The notes: generated by a model not told the origin, from the sequence alone. A DNA stretch of 64,000 nucleotides from Dyella kyungheensis (GCF_016905005.1 NZ_JADIKC010000003.1:1065630-1129629); one strand, 5' to 3'. Shown: positions 1-9,095, numbered from the stretch's first letter. Numbers and translations: made by a program.

Positions 1-4
1 ACAT

Positions 5-721
5 ATGCACCATGCTTCGAGTCGTGGGGTTCGTTCGTGGCTGTCGCTGGGCGTGCTGGCGATGTCGTTGACGTCGATGGGCGCCATGGCGGCCACGGGT
101 CTGCCGTCGACGGGTCTGGGCCAATCGTGGCCCAACACCACCGACGTCAGCGCCAGCCCGCACTGGCACGTCTATCTGTTCCAGCGCGATGGCGTGCGTT
201 ATGTGCAGATCAACGATCTCAACGGCACGGTGCGTGCTGCGGTCGCCACGGCTGGCGGTACCTTCCTGACCCTGCCATTGGGTTCGGATGCCGCGCAGGT
301 GGCGACGCCGAGCGAACCGCTGGCGGTCACCGGCAATACGGCGGGCGACATCGTCTACCAGGACAGCACGGTGAAGGTGCTGGTGGCACCGCAGTCGGAC
401 GGCACCACCCGGACCTACGTGGCGGCGGGCAACTGCACCGATCCGGTCGAATGCAGTTCGCGCTTCGGTACTTCGGCGGCACCGCAAGCCCTTACCGCGG
501 CAGGCAAATGTACCGATCCGGTTGAATGCAGTTCGCGTTTCAACAGCACCGCCGCCTCGGCGACGCCGCAAGCCGTTACCGCGGCGGGCAAGTGCACCGA
601 TCCGGTGGAATGCAGCTCGCGTGATCCGATCAATGCGGCCAGTGCACCGGCAGCGCAGAAGTCGTTCACCACGCTGGGCAAGTGCACCGATCCGGTCGAA
701 TGCAGCTCACGCAACCAGTGA
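5..721 (+). CDS. Secreted protein with four CTDPVECSSR repeats, function unknown
   Basis: A 238-residue protein with a basic N-terminus and a hydrophobic stretch (about residues 11-30) ending in Ala-rich sequence, so probably exported. Residues ~50-130 look like a small beta-rich domain that I do not recognise. The C-terminal half carries four 12-residue repeats G-[N/K]-CTDPVECSSR at residues 142-153, 167-178, 195-206 and 225-236, separated by Ala/Thr/Ser-rich linkers of 13, 16 and 18 residues. Each repeat has two Cys five residues apart. At DNA level the copies differ almost only at synonymous positions (Cys, Val, Ser, Ser and Arg codons vary; only the Asn/Lys position changes the residue), suggesting selection on the peptide. 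It is convergent with the kinase-like gene. It could be a surface or adhesive protein, a metal-binding protein or a precursor of several short disulfide peptides; nothing decides between these. Confidence 0.75.
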   Translation: MHHASSRGVRSWLSLGVLAMSLTSMGAMAATGLPSTGLGQSWPNTTDVSASPHWHVYLFQRDGVRYVQINDLNGTVRAAVATAGGTFLTLPLGSDAAQVATPSEPLAVTGNTAGDIVYQDSTVKVLVAPQSDGTTRTYVAAGNCTDPVECSSRFGTSAAPQALTAAGKCTDPVECSSRFNSTAASATPQAVTAAGKCTDPVECSSRDPINAASAPAAQKSFTTLGKCTDPVECSSRNQ

Positions 722-739
722 TGCTGCGGTAACGTTCTG

Positions 740-769
740 CCGGAGCGCTTCTACCGCGAAGCGCTCCGG
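740..769. terminator. Shared hairpin between convergent genes
   Basis: A perfect 12-bp inverted repeat (CCGGAGCGCTTC at 740-751, GAAGCGCTCCGG at 758-769) with a 6-nt loop lies just after the repeat-protein stop. It overlaps the last codons of the minus-strand kinase-like gene. There is no clear U-tract, so it may be a bidirectional terminator or an RNA-stabilising stem. Confidence 0.65.
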
Positions 770-2406
770 TGGATCGCACTGCTGCGCAGCGAGTCGTGCA
801 GCAGCAAGGTCACGCTGACGCTTGCGCCCATCTCGCGCAGATGCACGTCGCCGCCATAGATGTGCGTGCGATCGCGAATCGAGGAAATCCCCAGGCCGCT
901 GGCGCCCAGCAGGGTCATTGCCTGCTTGCGGGGTTCTTCGTCCATCTCCGGGCCAGGCGCCGTCGAATAGCCAAGGGCGCGCTTTCCGGTCAGGCGCATC
1001 ACTACCCAGCGCCGTCCGCGCGTGTGTCCGCCGCGCAGCTGCAGATGCATGTCCTGCATGCGTCCGCGCGACAGCACGTAGACCAGCACCTCGCAGGCAA
1101 GGCGGTACAGCGCCATATGCACGTCGGGGGCGAGCTGGCTCAATCCGCGACCGGACAATTCGCACTGGTAGCCGGCGCCGGCCTGATGGATGGCCTGTGC
1201 GAACGGGCCTTCGCGCAACGTGGCCGGCACGCCGCGCTCGCGCCAGCCGCGCGGATAGAGCGCATTGGCCAGGCGATGCATTTCATGCTGGGCGAGGGCG
1301 ACCTGCTTGGAGTAGGTGCGCTCTTCGTTGCTGGGCAGCACGTGCCGAAGGCGATCGAGCAGGCGGTTGTGGTTGTCGCGGATGGTGACGCCGATGTTTT
1401 CCAGCGTATCGGCCGCCTGCCGCAGCCGCAGCTCTTCCAGATAGAGGCCTTGTTGCGCGAGCTGGAAGCCGCGCAAGGTATCCATGTGCGTGGCGTATTC
1501 GGTATGCACCTGGTGCGCGATGCGCGAGCCCAGCATGAGCAACGTGGTGATGGCGAAGGCGATCAGCGCCTGCGCCTGGATCACGCCCGGATCGCGCACC
1601 ATCGACGAGGTCATGGTGACCGCGAGGCTGGCCAGCGTGCCGCCCAGCGCGGCGCCTTGCCAGCCGTGCCGCGAGGTGAGCCACACCACCGGCAGGAACA
1701 TGGCGATCCGGAACACCTGCATGCTGTCGCCCTGGCTGCTGAATACCAGGCCCATCAGCACGAGTAGCGGCGTCAGCACGCCAATGAGCGTGTCCTTGAC
1801 CAGGCGGCTACGCCACAACTGGATGTCGTGGTGTACAGCCGGCGCGCGCATCTGCCAGAGGTAGATGGCGATCACGGTGGGAGCAATGGCCAGCGCGCCG
1901 AGATAATTGCCGAGGAAATAGCCAAAGATGATCTGCGTGTCGATCGGCGGATAGGCTTCGCCCGGCGGCACCTGCACGGCCATCAGCACGATGGCGTCGC
2001 CGATGGCGGTCAGCACGCCGCCGGCCAGGATCACGCCCAGCAGCATGCCCATGTTGATCTGATGCGAACCGAGCAGCAGCCGTGCATGTCGCTTCGCCCA
2101 GGCGACCGCGCCCATCAACGGCAGCATCGGCGGCACGCCCGCCAGCACCGACCATCGCCAGCCGAAGTCGTCCACGCAATGCCAGGCGTGATAATCCACC
2201 GGAATCATTTCGCCGATCAGCAGTGCAGGCCAATAGCGATAGGGAAACAGCAGCAGGCAGGCGACGCGCAGGCCGGCCGGCAGATTCCAGTGCGAAACGG
2301 AGATGTCGCGGAGCAGCGCGTAGCTGAAAGCGTATGCCATGCACACAGCCACATGACGGCCCCAGGCGCGCGGCGCGAAAGCTTCCCCCATTGTGTTCTT
2401 CCCCAT
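751..2406 (-). CDS. MASE1-domain sensor histidine-kinase-like protein
   Basis: About 551 residues. The N-terminal half has roughly eight membrane segments with the features of a MASE1 sensory domain (for example the LPAGLRVACLLLFPYRYWPA stretch). A coiled region follows, then a C-terminal ATPase-like domain ending in GLGISSIRDRTHIYGG, which resembles the G-box of NarL-class (HisKA_3) kinases. The usual H-box is not recognisable, and the position of the N-box reads EVLVYVLSRG, lacking the expected Asn, so catalysis is doubtful. The start at 2406 has a purine-rich GGAGGGAG upstream; in-frame ATGs at 2448 and 2391 are alternatives. No response regulator is adjacent. It may sense a small molecule at the membrane and act as a pseudokinase or in trans. 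Confidence 0.72.
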   Translation of the reverse strand: MGKNTMGEAFAPRAWGRHVAVCMAYAFSYALLRDISVSHWNLPAGLRVACLLLFPYRYWPALLIGEMIPVDYHAWHCVDDFGWRWSVLAGVPPMLPLMGAVAWAKRHARLLLGSHQINMGMLLGVILAGGVLTAIGDAIVLMAVQVPPGEAYPPIDTQIIFGYFLGNYLGALAIAPTVIAIYLWQMRAPAVHHDIQLWRSRLVKDTLIGVLTPLLVLMGLVFSSQGDSMQVFRIAMFLPVVWLTSRHGWQGAALGGTLASLAVTMTSSMVRDPGVIQAQALIAFAITTLLMLGSRIAHQVHTEYATHMDTLRGFQLAQQGLYLEELRLRQAADTLENIGVTIRDNHNRLLDRLRHVLPSNEERTYSKQVALAQHEMHRLANALYPRGWRERGVPATLREGPFAQAIHQAGAGYQCELSGRGLSQLAPDVHMALYRLACEVLVYVLSRGRMQDMHLQLRGGHTRGRRWVVMRLTGKRALGYSTAPGPEMDEEPRKQAMTLLGASGLGISSIRDRTHIYGGDVHLREMGASVSVTLLLHDSLRSSAIHRSASR

Positions 2407-2747
2407 GGTTGCGGTGACTCCCTCCGGCTCACGTGGGACGGAGGTCATGTGGCCGGCGTGACATTCGTCGTGCGCCGCCACCCAAAATCATCCAGATCGG
2501 TCATCCAGCTCGGGTCATCAGGTCGGGCCTTGGCATTCCTGCCGCCGCCTCTCCGGGCCATTGCATTTGTCCCGAACCACCTGCGGGTCTGCGCCACTCC
2601 CCACCCTGAAACAGGCGCAACCTTGTTACACCGGCGTGGACTTTCGCATAAAAGCCGGTGACGTTCTGGTGAAGGGTATCGCATCCCCAAAAGATGCAAA
2701 TACTTGCGATCCAGGTCACGAAAACTCGCGGCGAAAGGCCCCCCTTT
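2407..2747. other. Intergenic region, no gene seen
   Basis: About 340 bp between two minus-strand genes. It must hold the promoter of the kinase-like gene. No tRNA, strong hairpin or conserved frame was recognised. Confidence 0.5.
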
Positions 2748-3164
2748 TCAGCTACTGGCAGGCGCTGTGCCGCGGCGGCTGGTGATTTCCACGCCTTCAC
2801 GCATCGCCTTGGTCACCGGTGTGTTCGCCACGATTTCCAGCAGCCGGTTCCATTGTTCGTCGGTCAGCGGCCCCGAGGCGTGCAGCGTGCGCATCACGTG
2901 CAGGCGGCCGTCGTCGTCGCGATCCAACTGCAGCTCGGCGCGAAACTCGCCCAGCTCCCATCCTTTGCGCTCGGCATACATGCGCAGGGTGATCGCGGTG
3001 CAAGCGGCGAGCGAAGCGAGGTAGTAATCGAACGGTGCCGGCGCGGCGCCCTTGCCGCCGAGCTTCAGCGGTTCATCGGTGTCGAGCTTGAAGTGCGCGG
3101 TGTCGATGTGATGCAGGTAGTGGGCATCGGTCGAAACGATGCTGGCAGAGGACACTTTGGACAT
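2748..3164 (-). CDS. OsmC/Ohr-family protein
   Basis: A 138-residue cytoplasmic protein of the OsmC family, whose members reduce organic hydroperoxides with a reactive Cys pair. The helix with AACTAITLRMYAERKGW contains the expected first Cys, and the GGKGAAPAPFDYYLASLAAC approach to it is typical of the YhfA-like branch. The second family Cys, usually in a KCPVHK-like motif near the C-terminus, is replaced: the matching segment reads ANTPVTKAM. The protein therefore lacks the resolving Cys and may not be a standard peroxidase. The ATG at 3164 gives the MSKVSS start; a TTG two codons earlier is less likely. About 300 bp separate it from the divergent efflux gene; that gap holds a short palindrome (GCGCACGGTGCGC at 3361-3373) and nothing else I could name. 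Confidence 0.85.
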   Translation of the reverse strand: MSKVSSASIVSTDAHYLHHIDTAHFKLDTDEPLKLGGKGAAPAPFDYYLASLAACTAITLRMYAERKGWELGEFRAELQLDRDDDGRLHVMRTLHASGPLTDEQWNRLLEIVANTPVTKAMREGVEITSRRGTAPASS

Positions 3165-3462
3165 GGGCAATGACTCCGGCTGTGCATGGGGAAGGGCTCA
3201 TCGACGACGAGCGCAGACCTGCAGCGTAAGCGTGCGCGGCGACTGCGCCAAGCGGTCCGGCCTGTGCCATCGGTCTGGCAATTGGACAAAAGTAGGCCTC
3301 GTGCGGCGGTTATCGATGGCGCTCGGCGCTGCGCGTGCTTGCAGCGCGGCGATATAATCGGCGCACGGTGCGCACTGCCGTACGCTGATCATGATCCCTG
3401 TCGCACCGTCGCTGTGTCGGTGACCGGCGCAGCTCAGCGTTTGACTTCCGGATGATCCCGCC

Positions 3463-4962
3463 ATGCGTTCCTTTGCTCTCACTGCCGCCATCGCCCTCAG
3501 CCTCGTGCTCGCCGGTTGCGTCACCAGTCGCGGCCTGCACACCACCGGCAGCATGACCGATCCAGGCCAGCTGAAGTCCGAGCGCAGCCTCGCCGATGTG
3601 CAGCTCAGTCCCACCGCATGGCCGGCGCAGGACTGGTGGGTGAGCTACGGCGATCCGCAGCTGAGCGCGCTGATCGAAGAAGCGCTGAAGAACAATCCCA
3701 GCCTCGATCAGGCGCAGGCACGCGCGCGCCAGGCGCAGGCGGTGGCGGACAGCGTCAATGCGGGGCGCCTGCCGCAGTCGAACTTCGATGCCGGCATCAC
3801 CGGCGCGTATCTGTCGAAGAAGAATCCGATCTATCCCGAATACGCCATCGGCACGTTTGCATGGAGCAAATCGCTCACCGCCGATTTCTCCTGGGATCTG
3901 GATTTGTGGGGCGGCAAGCGTGCGGCATGGGAAGCGGCGCTCGGTCGCAGTCGCGCTGCCGAGATCGAAGCGCACGCGGCTCGCATCGAGCTGTCGGTGA
4001 ACGTGGCGCGTGCTTATGTGCATCTCGGTTACGCGTTCGCCGAGAAAGATGTTGCCGATGCGGAATTCGAACGCGCCAGCCGATCGCTCGAGGTGACGCG
4101 CAAGCTGGTGAAGGGCGGTCTTGGTACGCCGCAACAGGAACACCTGTCCGATTCGCAGGTGGCCGGCGCCGAACAACAGAAGGTGGCCGCCGACCGCTCC
4201 ATCGATGCGGCACGCAGCAGTTTGTCGGTGTTGCTGGGGCAGGGTCCCGATCGCGGCCTGAGCATCGAGCGTCCGCATTTGCTGGATCGCGGCCCCGCCG
4301 TGTTGCCGGAGAAGTTGCCGGTGGATCTGCTCGGCCGTCGTGCCGACCTGGTCGCGGCGCGCTGGGAAATCGAAGCGGCGGGTCTGGAGATCAAGGCCGC
4401 CAAGAAGGACTTCCTGCCGAACGTGAGTCTCACCGCCATGGCCGGATTCATCGCTGTGGGCGGCAGCACGAGCGTGCTGCAGTTGCCTGCACGCCAGTAT
4501 GTCTTCGGCCCAGCCTTGAGCCTGCCGATTTTCGACGGTGGACGTCGCCGCGCCCATCTGGCCGGCGCGGACGCGCAATACGACGCGATGGTGGCGCGCT
4601 ACAACGGGCTGCTGATCGGTGCCTTGAACGATGTATCCGATCAGGTCTCGGCGCTCACCTCGGTGCGCCAGCAGATCGTGCTGGAGAAGCGCTCGGTGGA
4701 TGATGCGCAAAAGAGTTGGGACGATGCGATGACGGCGTATCGCGGCGGCCTCAAGGGTCCGCTGACGCCGCTCACCAGTCGCCAGCAGCTGCTCACGGCG
4801 CAACAGCGCCTGGCCTTGCTGGAAAGCCAGCAGGCCGATATTTCCATTCGCCTGATCGAAGCGTTGGGCGGCGGCTTCGATGGCGCTGCCGAGGTGGCCG
4901 AAATCAGCCAGTCCTCGAACGCTGCGCCGCAGGCATCGGCCGCCAAGGAAGGTGTGCGCTGA
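3463..4962 (+). CDS. NodT-family outer-membrane efflux lipoprotein (TolC-like)
   Basis: A 499-residue outer-membrane factor for tripartite efflux pumps. It starts with a lipoprotein signal (MRSFALTAAIALSLVLAGCV, lipobox LAGC), followed by the DWWVSYGDPQLSALIEEAL segment characteristic of the NodT/OprM family and two internal repeats of long helices. The length matches the family. The expected pump and membrane-fusion genes are not adjacent in this window, so its partner must be encoded elsewhere. Its stop codon overlaps the start of the downstream acetyltransferase by one base (TGATG), implying translational coupling. Confidence 0.9.
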   Translation: MRSFALTAAIALSLVLAGCVTSRGLHTTGSMTDPGQLKSERSLADVQLSPTAWPAQDWWVSYGDPQLSALIEEALKNNPSLDQAQARARQAQAVADSVNAGRLPQSNFDAGITGAYLSKKNPIYPEYAIGTFAWSKSLTADFSWDLDLWGGKRAAWEAALGRSRAAEIEAHAARIELSVNVARAYVHLGYAFAEKDVADAEFERASRSLEVTRKLVKGGLGTPQQEHLSDSQVAGAEQQKVAADRSIDAARSSLSVLLGQGPDRGLSIERPHLLDRGPAVLPEKLPVDLLGRRADLVAARWEIEAAGLEIKAAKKDFLPNVSLTAMAGFIAVGGSTSVLQLPARQYVFGPALSLPIFDGGRRRAHLAGADAQYDAMVARYNGLLIGALNDVSDQVSALTSVRQQIVLEKRSVDDAQKSWDDAMTAYRGGLKGPLTPLTSRQQLLTAQQRLALLESQQADISIRLIEALGGGFDGAAEVAEISQSSNAAPQASAAKEGVR

Positions 4963-5381
4963 TGGCCTATGAACTGCATGCCATCGAGGCGCCCGTCGCC
5001 GCCGACCGCGAAGCCATTGCCGCGCCGTTGCGGGCGTACAACCTCAGCCAGGTGGCGACGATCGAGATCAAGCCGCTGGTGATCGCTCTGCGCGATGCGG
5101 ATGGCCACACCATCGGCGGCCTGTGGGGCGAGACCGCGCTCGACTGGTTGCACATCGACCTGCTCGCCGTGCCCGAATCGCTGCGCGGCCAGGACGTGGG
5201 CACCGCATTGATGCAGCGCGCGGAAGCCATCGCATGCGAGCGCGGTTGCGTCGGAGCGTGGCTGGACACGTTCGCGTTCCAGGCGCGCGGTTTCTACGAA
5301 AAGCTCGGCTATAGCGTGTTCGGCGAGATTCCGGACCATCCGGTGGGCAGTGCGCGCTACTTCCTGCGCAAGCGTTTCTGA
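4962..5381 (+). CDS. GNAT-family N-acetyltransferase
   Basis: A 139-residue protein with the GNAT acetyl-CoA fold: the core LLAVPESLRGQDVGTALMQRA contains the R/Q-x-x-G-x-G/A pyrophosphate-binding signature, and FQARGFYEKLGYSVFGEI is the typical C-terminal GFYxxxGF/Y strand-helix motif. The start at 4962 overlaps the stop of the efflux lipoprotein, so the two are almost certainly co-transcribed. The acceptor substrate is unknown; the coupling to an efflux component suggests, but does not show, a role in small-molecule detoxification. Confidence 0.88.
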   Translation: MAYELHAIEAPVAADREAIAAPLRAYNLSQVATIEIKPLVIALRDADGHTIGGLWGETALDWLHIDLLAVPESLRGQDVGTALMQRAEAIACERGCVGAWLDTFAFQARGFYEKLGYSVFGEIPDHPVGSARYFLRKRF

Positions 5382-5412
5382 GCGGGAACCCGCGCCGGAC
5401 TGGAAAAACGCG

Positions 5413-5440
5413 TTGACAGCCCTATATTTAGCCCTGATAC
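5413..5440 (+). promoter_or_regulatory. Possible sigma-70 promoter
   Basis: TTGACA at 5413-5418 is a perfect -35 hexamer, and TGATAC at 5435-5440 is a weak -10 candidate 16 nt later. It lies about 45 nt upstream of the small zinc-finger gene. Only the -35 is convincing. Confidence 0.35.
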
Positions 5441-5482
5441 CTCGCCCGAGGCAGCGCGGGCGGCAGTGAGAGGGCTAGGGCC

Positions 5483-5749
5483 ATGGCAACAGGTTGGGCC
5501 GGCGACGGCGCCGTACAGGACCAGATCGACGCGACCGTGGACGACGCGGTGAAGCGTGCGCGCAGCCGCATGCATAAAGGTCCGAGTCTCACCCATTGCG
5601 AGGAATGCGAGGCGCCGATTCCCGAAGCGCGGCGCAACGCCGTGCCGGGCGTCCGGCTGTGCGTGAAGTGCCAGGAAGCGCACGATCAGGAAGAGGCTGC
5701 TTTCAGCGGCTACAACCGCCGCGGCAGCAAGGACAGCCAGCTGCGCTGA
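5483..5749 (+). CDS. DksA/TraR-family C4 zinc-finger protein (YbiI-like)
   Basis: An 88-residue protein. The C-terminal half has a CEEC...CVKC four-cysteine zinc finger (HCEECEAPIPEARR then VRLCVKCQEAHD), as in the short DksA/TraR relatives such as YbiI. The long coiled coil of true DksA is absent, so an RNA-polymerase secondary-channel role is uncertain. It is a free-standing gene with its own candidate promoter; the 184 bp to the phosphoglucomutase gene contain no other gene. Confidence 0.85.
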   Translation: MATGWAGDGAVQDQIDATVDDAVKRARSRMHKGPSLTHCEECEAPIPEARRNAVPGVRLCVKCQEAHDQEEAAFSGYNRRGSKDSQLR

Positions 5750-5933
5750 ACGGTGGCTGGCCGTTTCACCCGTTATGCACATCCACGGCGCACCGTGCCG
5801 GGCTTTTACTATTGACACGCAGCGCCGTGGCGAGGGTCAATGCTTCTTTTCGTCGAAGCAGGATGTGCCCTCGCATGACCACGCCTAACCGTTTGCACCC
5901 GCTTGCAGTGTTCATGGGTGGCGAGGTGCGCCG

Positions 5934-7583
5934 ATGAGCCGCCTCAGTCCGCTGGCGGGTCAGTTGGTACCGGAATCCCAGCTGGTCGACGTGGGCCGTC
6001 TGCGCGATGCCTATGCCGATTTGCGTCCCGACGTGGGCACGCCCAGTCAGCGCGTGGCGTTCGGCACCTCCGGTCATCGCGGCAGCTCGTTCGAGCGCAG
6101 CTTCAACGAATGGCATGTGTTGGCGATCACCCAGGCGATTTGCGAGTACCGCGCGGAGAAGGGCATCGACGGCCCGCTGTTCATCGGCATCGATACGCAT
6201 GCACTGTCGCAGCCCGCGCTGGAAAGCGCGCTCGAAGTGCTCGCCGCGAACGGCGTGGAGACCATGCTGTCCAAGGGCGGCGAATACACGCCCACGCCGG
6301 CCATCTCCCACGCCATCCTCAGCTACAACCGCGGACGCGCGCATGGACTGGCCGACGGCATCGTGGTCACTCCGTCCCACAATCCGCCCGACGGCGGTGG
6401 CTTCAAATACAACCCGCCCAATGGCGGCCCCGCCGACACCGACATCACCGGCTGGGTGCAGAAGCGCGCGAACGCGTTGATCGAAGGCGGCCTGCGCGAA
6501 GTGCGTCGCATGCCGCTGGCCGAAGCACTGCGCGCCTCGACCACGCACGAACACGATTACCTCGACGCCTATGTGTCGGACCTGGCGAACGTGATCGACT
6601 TCGACGCGATCCGTGGCAGCGGCGTGCATCTGGGCGTGGATCCGCTGGGCGGTTCGGGTGTGCATTACTGGGCGCCGATTGCCGAACGCTACGGCATCGA
6701 CCTCACCGTGGTGAGCGATGCAGTCGATCACACCTTCCGTTTCATGAGCGTGGACTGGGACGGCAAGATCCGCATGGATCCTTCCTCGTCGCACGCCATG
6801 CAGCGCCTGATCGGCCTGAAGGACCACTACGACGTGGCCTTCGCCTGCGATACCGATCACGACCGCCACGGCATCGTGACGCGCAGCACCGGTCTGTTGT
6901 TGCCCAATCACTATCTGTCCGTGCTGGTGGATTACCTGTACCGCCATCGTCCGCACTGGCGCAGCGATGCGGGAGTCGGCAAGACGCTGGTGAGCACGGC
7001 GCTGATCGATCGCGTGGCCAAGCGACTGGGCCGCCGGCTCTATGAAGTGCCGGTCGGTTTCAAATGGTTCGTGGACGGTTTGTTCGATGGCTCGCTCGGC
7101 TTCGGTGGTGAAGAGAGTGCGGGTGCATCGTTCCTGCGTCGCGACGGTGGCGTGTGGAGCACCGACAAGGACGGCATCGCCGCTGCACTGATGTCCGCGG
7201 AAATCATGGCGCGCACCGACAAGGATCCGGGCGAGCTGTATCGCCAGATGACCAGCCAGCTGGGTCAACCCGTGTCCGAGCGCGTCGATGCGCCGGCCAA
7301 CACCGAGCAGAAGGCGAGGCTGTCGAAGTTGTCGCCCGACCAGGTGAAAAGCACGCAGCTGGCCGGCGAGAAAATCGAAGCGGTGCTCGATCGCGCGCCC
7401 GGCAACGGCGCCTCCATCGGCGGCATCAAGGTGGCCTCGGCCAACGGCTGGTTCGCGGCGCGCCCGTCGGGTACCGAAGACATCTACAAGATCTACGCGG
7501 AGAGCTTCAAGGACGAGGCGCATCTGCAGCGTTTGCTGGAAGAAGCGCAGGCGATGGTGGACGCGGCGCTCAAGGCCGGCTGA
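5934..7583 (+). CDS. pgm: Phosphoglucomutase (alpha-D-glucose phosphate-specific)
   Basis: A 549-residue cytosolic enzyme that interconverts glucose 1-phosphate and glucose 6-phosphate, linking glycolysis with UDP-glucose and exopolysaccharide synthesis. The active-site phosphoserine loop [16 protein letters not shown] lies near residue 145; [11 protein letters not shown] is the metal-binding loop (DxDxDR type), GGEESAG the sugar-binding loop, and [15 protein letters not shown] the C-terminal phosphate-binding loop. Length and motif order match the bacterial Pgm subfamily. It is followed by a strong hairpin shared with the convergent aldo/keto reductase. Confidence 0.95.
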   Translation: MSRLSPLAGQLVPESQLVDVGRLRDAYADLRPDVGTPSQRVAFGTSGHRGSSFERSFNEWHVLAITQAICEYRAEKGIDGPLFIGIDTHALSQPALESALEVLAANGVETMLSKGGEYTPTPAISHAILSYNRGRAHGLADGIVVTPSHNPPDGGGFKYNPPNGGPADTDITGWVQKRANALIEGGLREVRRMPLAEALRASTTHEHDYLDAYVSDLANVIDFDAIRGSGVHLGVDPLGGSGVHYWAPIAERYGIDLTVVSDAVDHTFRFMSVDWDGKIRMDPSSSHAMQRLIGLKDHYDVAFACDTDHDRHGIVTRSTGLLLPNHYLSVLVDYLYRHRPHWRSDAGVGKTLVSTALIDRVAKRLGRRLYEVPVGFKWFVDGLFDGSLGFGGEESAGASFLRRDGGVWSTDKDGIAAALMSAEIMARTDKDPGELYRQMTSQLGQPVSERVDAPANTEQKARLSKLSPDQVKSTQLAGEKIEAVLDRAPGNGASIGGIKVASANGWFAARPSGTEDIYKIYAESFKDEAHLQRLLEEAQAMVDAALKAG

Positions 7584-7589
7584 TCGAAC

Positions 7590-7613
7590 AGGCGCGCCGA
7601 TCACGGCGCGCCT
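7590..7613. terminator. Bidirectional hairpin between pgm and aldo/keto reductase
   Basis: A perfect 9-bp stem (AGGCGCGCC at 7590-7598, GGCGCGCCT at 7605-7613) with a 6-nt loop sits midway between two convergent stop codons. There is no U-run. It probably terminates or insulates both transcripts. Confidence 0.65.
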
Positions 7614-7629
7614 GCGTTGCTTCGGGGCG

Positions 7630-8655
7630 TTACACCGGCAGCGGATTGCGTTCCTGGAAGCCGCGCTGGTGCCAGTACGGGTACACCGGGGCCACGTCGC
7701 TTGCTGCATCCAGCTTGGCGACCTGTTCCTTAGTGAGGTTCCAGCCCACGGCGCCGAGGTTCTGCGTGAGCTGTTCCTCGTTGCGTGCGCCGATCACCAC
7801 GGTGGATACGGTCGGGCGCTGCAGCAGCCAGTTCAAGGCGACCTGCGGCACGCTCTTGCCGGTTTCCGCGGCGACTTCGTCCAGCGCATCGACCACGCGA
7901 TAGAGATACTCGTCCGACATCTGCGGACCCACGTCGCCGGTCTTGTGCAGGCGGCTGGTGGCGGGCAGCGGCTGGCCGCGGCGGATCTTGCCGGTGAGGC
8001 GGCCCCAGCCCAGCGGACTCCACACCACCGCGCCCACGCCCTGGTCCAGGCCCAGCGGCATCTGTTCCCACTCGTAATCGCGGCCGATCAGTGAGTAGTA
8101 CGCCTGATTGGCGATGTAACGCGAATAGCCGTAGCGGTCGGACACGGCGAGCGACTTCATCAGATGCCAGCCGGAGAAATTGGACACGCCGATGTAGCGG
8201 ATCTTGCCGGCGCGCACGAGGTCGTCGAGCGTCGACAGCGTTTCCTCAACCGGCGTCAGTGCATCGAAGCCGTGCAGCTGGAACAGGTCGATGTAGTCGG
8301 TGCCCAGGCGCTTGAGCGCGGCGTCGCAGGCCTTCAGCAGATGGAAGCGCGACGAGCCGACATCGTTCGGGCCTTCGCCGGAGCGGAAGGTGGCCTTGGT
8401 GGAGATCAGCACGCGGTCGCGACGTCCCTTGATGGCTTCGCCCAGCACCGACTCGGCGGCGCCATCGGAATAGATGTCGGCGCTGTCGAACATGGTCAGG
8501 CCGGCATCGAGGCAGACGTCCACCAGCCGCTTGGCCTCGGCGACGTCCGTGTTGCCCCAGGCGCCGAAGAACTCGCCTTTGCCGCCGAACGTGCCGGTGC
8601 CGAAGCTCAGTACGGGCACCTTGAAACCGGAAGCGCCCAATTGCCGATATTCCAT
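7630..8655 (-). CDS. Aldo/keto reductase
   Basis: A 341-residue NADPH-dependent oxidoreductase of the aldo/keto reductase family. The catalytic tetrad is visible: Asp and Tyr in MFDSADIYSDGAAE, Lys in LISTKATF, His in FQLHGFDAL. The motif GKIRYIGVSNFSGWHL and the C-terminal VVIGARNEEQLTQNLGA cofactor region are typical. The ATG at 8655 has AGAGG upstream; the longer open frame to 8994 runs into a REP element and is not coding. Substrate unknown. Confidence 0.92.
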   Translation of the reverse strand: MEYRQLGASGFKVPVLSFGTGTFGGKGEFFGAWGNTDVAEAKRLVDVCLDAGLTMFDSADIYSDGAAESVLGEAIKGRRDRVLISTKATFRSGEGPNDVGSSRFHLLKACDAALKRLGTDYIDLFQLHGFDALTPVEETLSTLDDLVRAGKIRYIGVSNFSGWHLMKSLAVSDRYGYSRYIANQAYYSLIGRDYEWEQMPLGLDQGVGAVVWSPLGWGRLTGKIRRGQPLPATSRLHKTGDVGPQMSDEYLYRVVDALDEVAAETGKSVPQVALNWLLQRPTVSTVVIGARNEEQLTQNLGAVGWNLTKEQVAKLDAASDVAPVYPYWHQRGFQERNPLPV

Positions 8656-8834
8656 GGGGAAACCTCTGTGTGAGTGGGGAAGGGAAGGTTGATGTTCCAA
8701 AGTTCGAAGATACGGAACTAAGAGGGTGGAGGCAACGGATGGGGGCGCTATGGTGGGCTGGGGTGCGCGAGGTTTTTGTGTGCGGTTGGGCGCGCGTCGA
8801 TAGCCGGTTGCATGTGGGGTGCCGGGAGCGTGCA

Positions 8835-8910
8835 GTCGCGCACAAGTGCAGCTCCCACAAGGGCTTCGGCAGCTTGGACGTCCCTCCGTGGGAGCGCACT
8901 TGTGCGCGAC
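8835..8910. repeat. REP pair (REPIN-like) in intergenic region
   Basis: Two inverted copies of the GTGGGAGCGCAC(TT)GTGCGCGAC palindrome face each other: one on the minus strand at about 8835-8858 (slightly diverged) and one on the plus strand at 8888-8910. It is the same family as the tandem array at 18091-19001. The 480-bp gap at 8656-9137 holds only this element and the promoter of the mannosidase gene. Confidence 0.85.
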
Positions 8911-9079
8911 TGCGACACGGCCGGAAGAGGCCTCGACCATGCAAACCCATGACGAATCGGTGTCTATTGCATTGCAGCAAGCCTCTCGGCGCAAAAGCAG
9001 GTTAGAGTTGGGGAGTAGGCACAGTCGCGGTCATCCGGAAACGGGCCCATCACGTCGTGGCCTTTTTTTAGATACTGAT

Positions 9080-9095
9080 TTTGGATCGATCTAAA
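9080..9095. promoter_or_regulatory. Palindromic operator candidate upstream of the mannosidase operon
   Basis: TTTGGATCGATCTAAA is a near-perfect 16-bp palindrome (14 of 16 positions) centred on CG, the layout typical of LacI-family operators, 43 nt before the mannosidase start and overlapping an A+T-rich stretch that could hold the -10 element. An extra TTTAGAT at 9067-9073 pairs with ATCTAAA at 9089-9095. No regulator gene is adjacent. Confidence 0.45.

Noticed and set aside
5766-7709. Long minus-strand frame opposite phosphoglucomutase
   Set aside because: Antisense frame produced by high G+C codon use; Arg/His/Ala-rich with no family features, while the plus strand has a clear enzyme.
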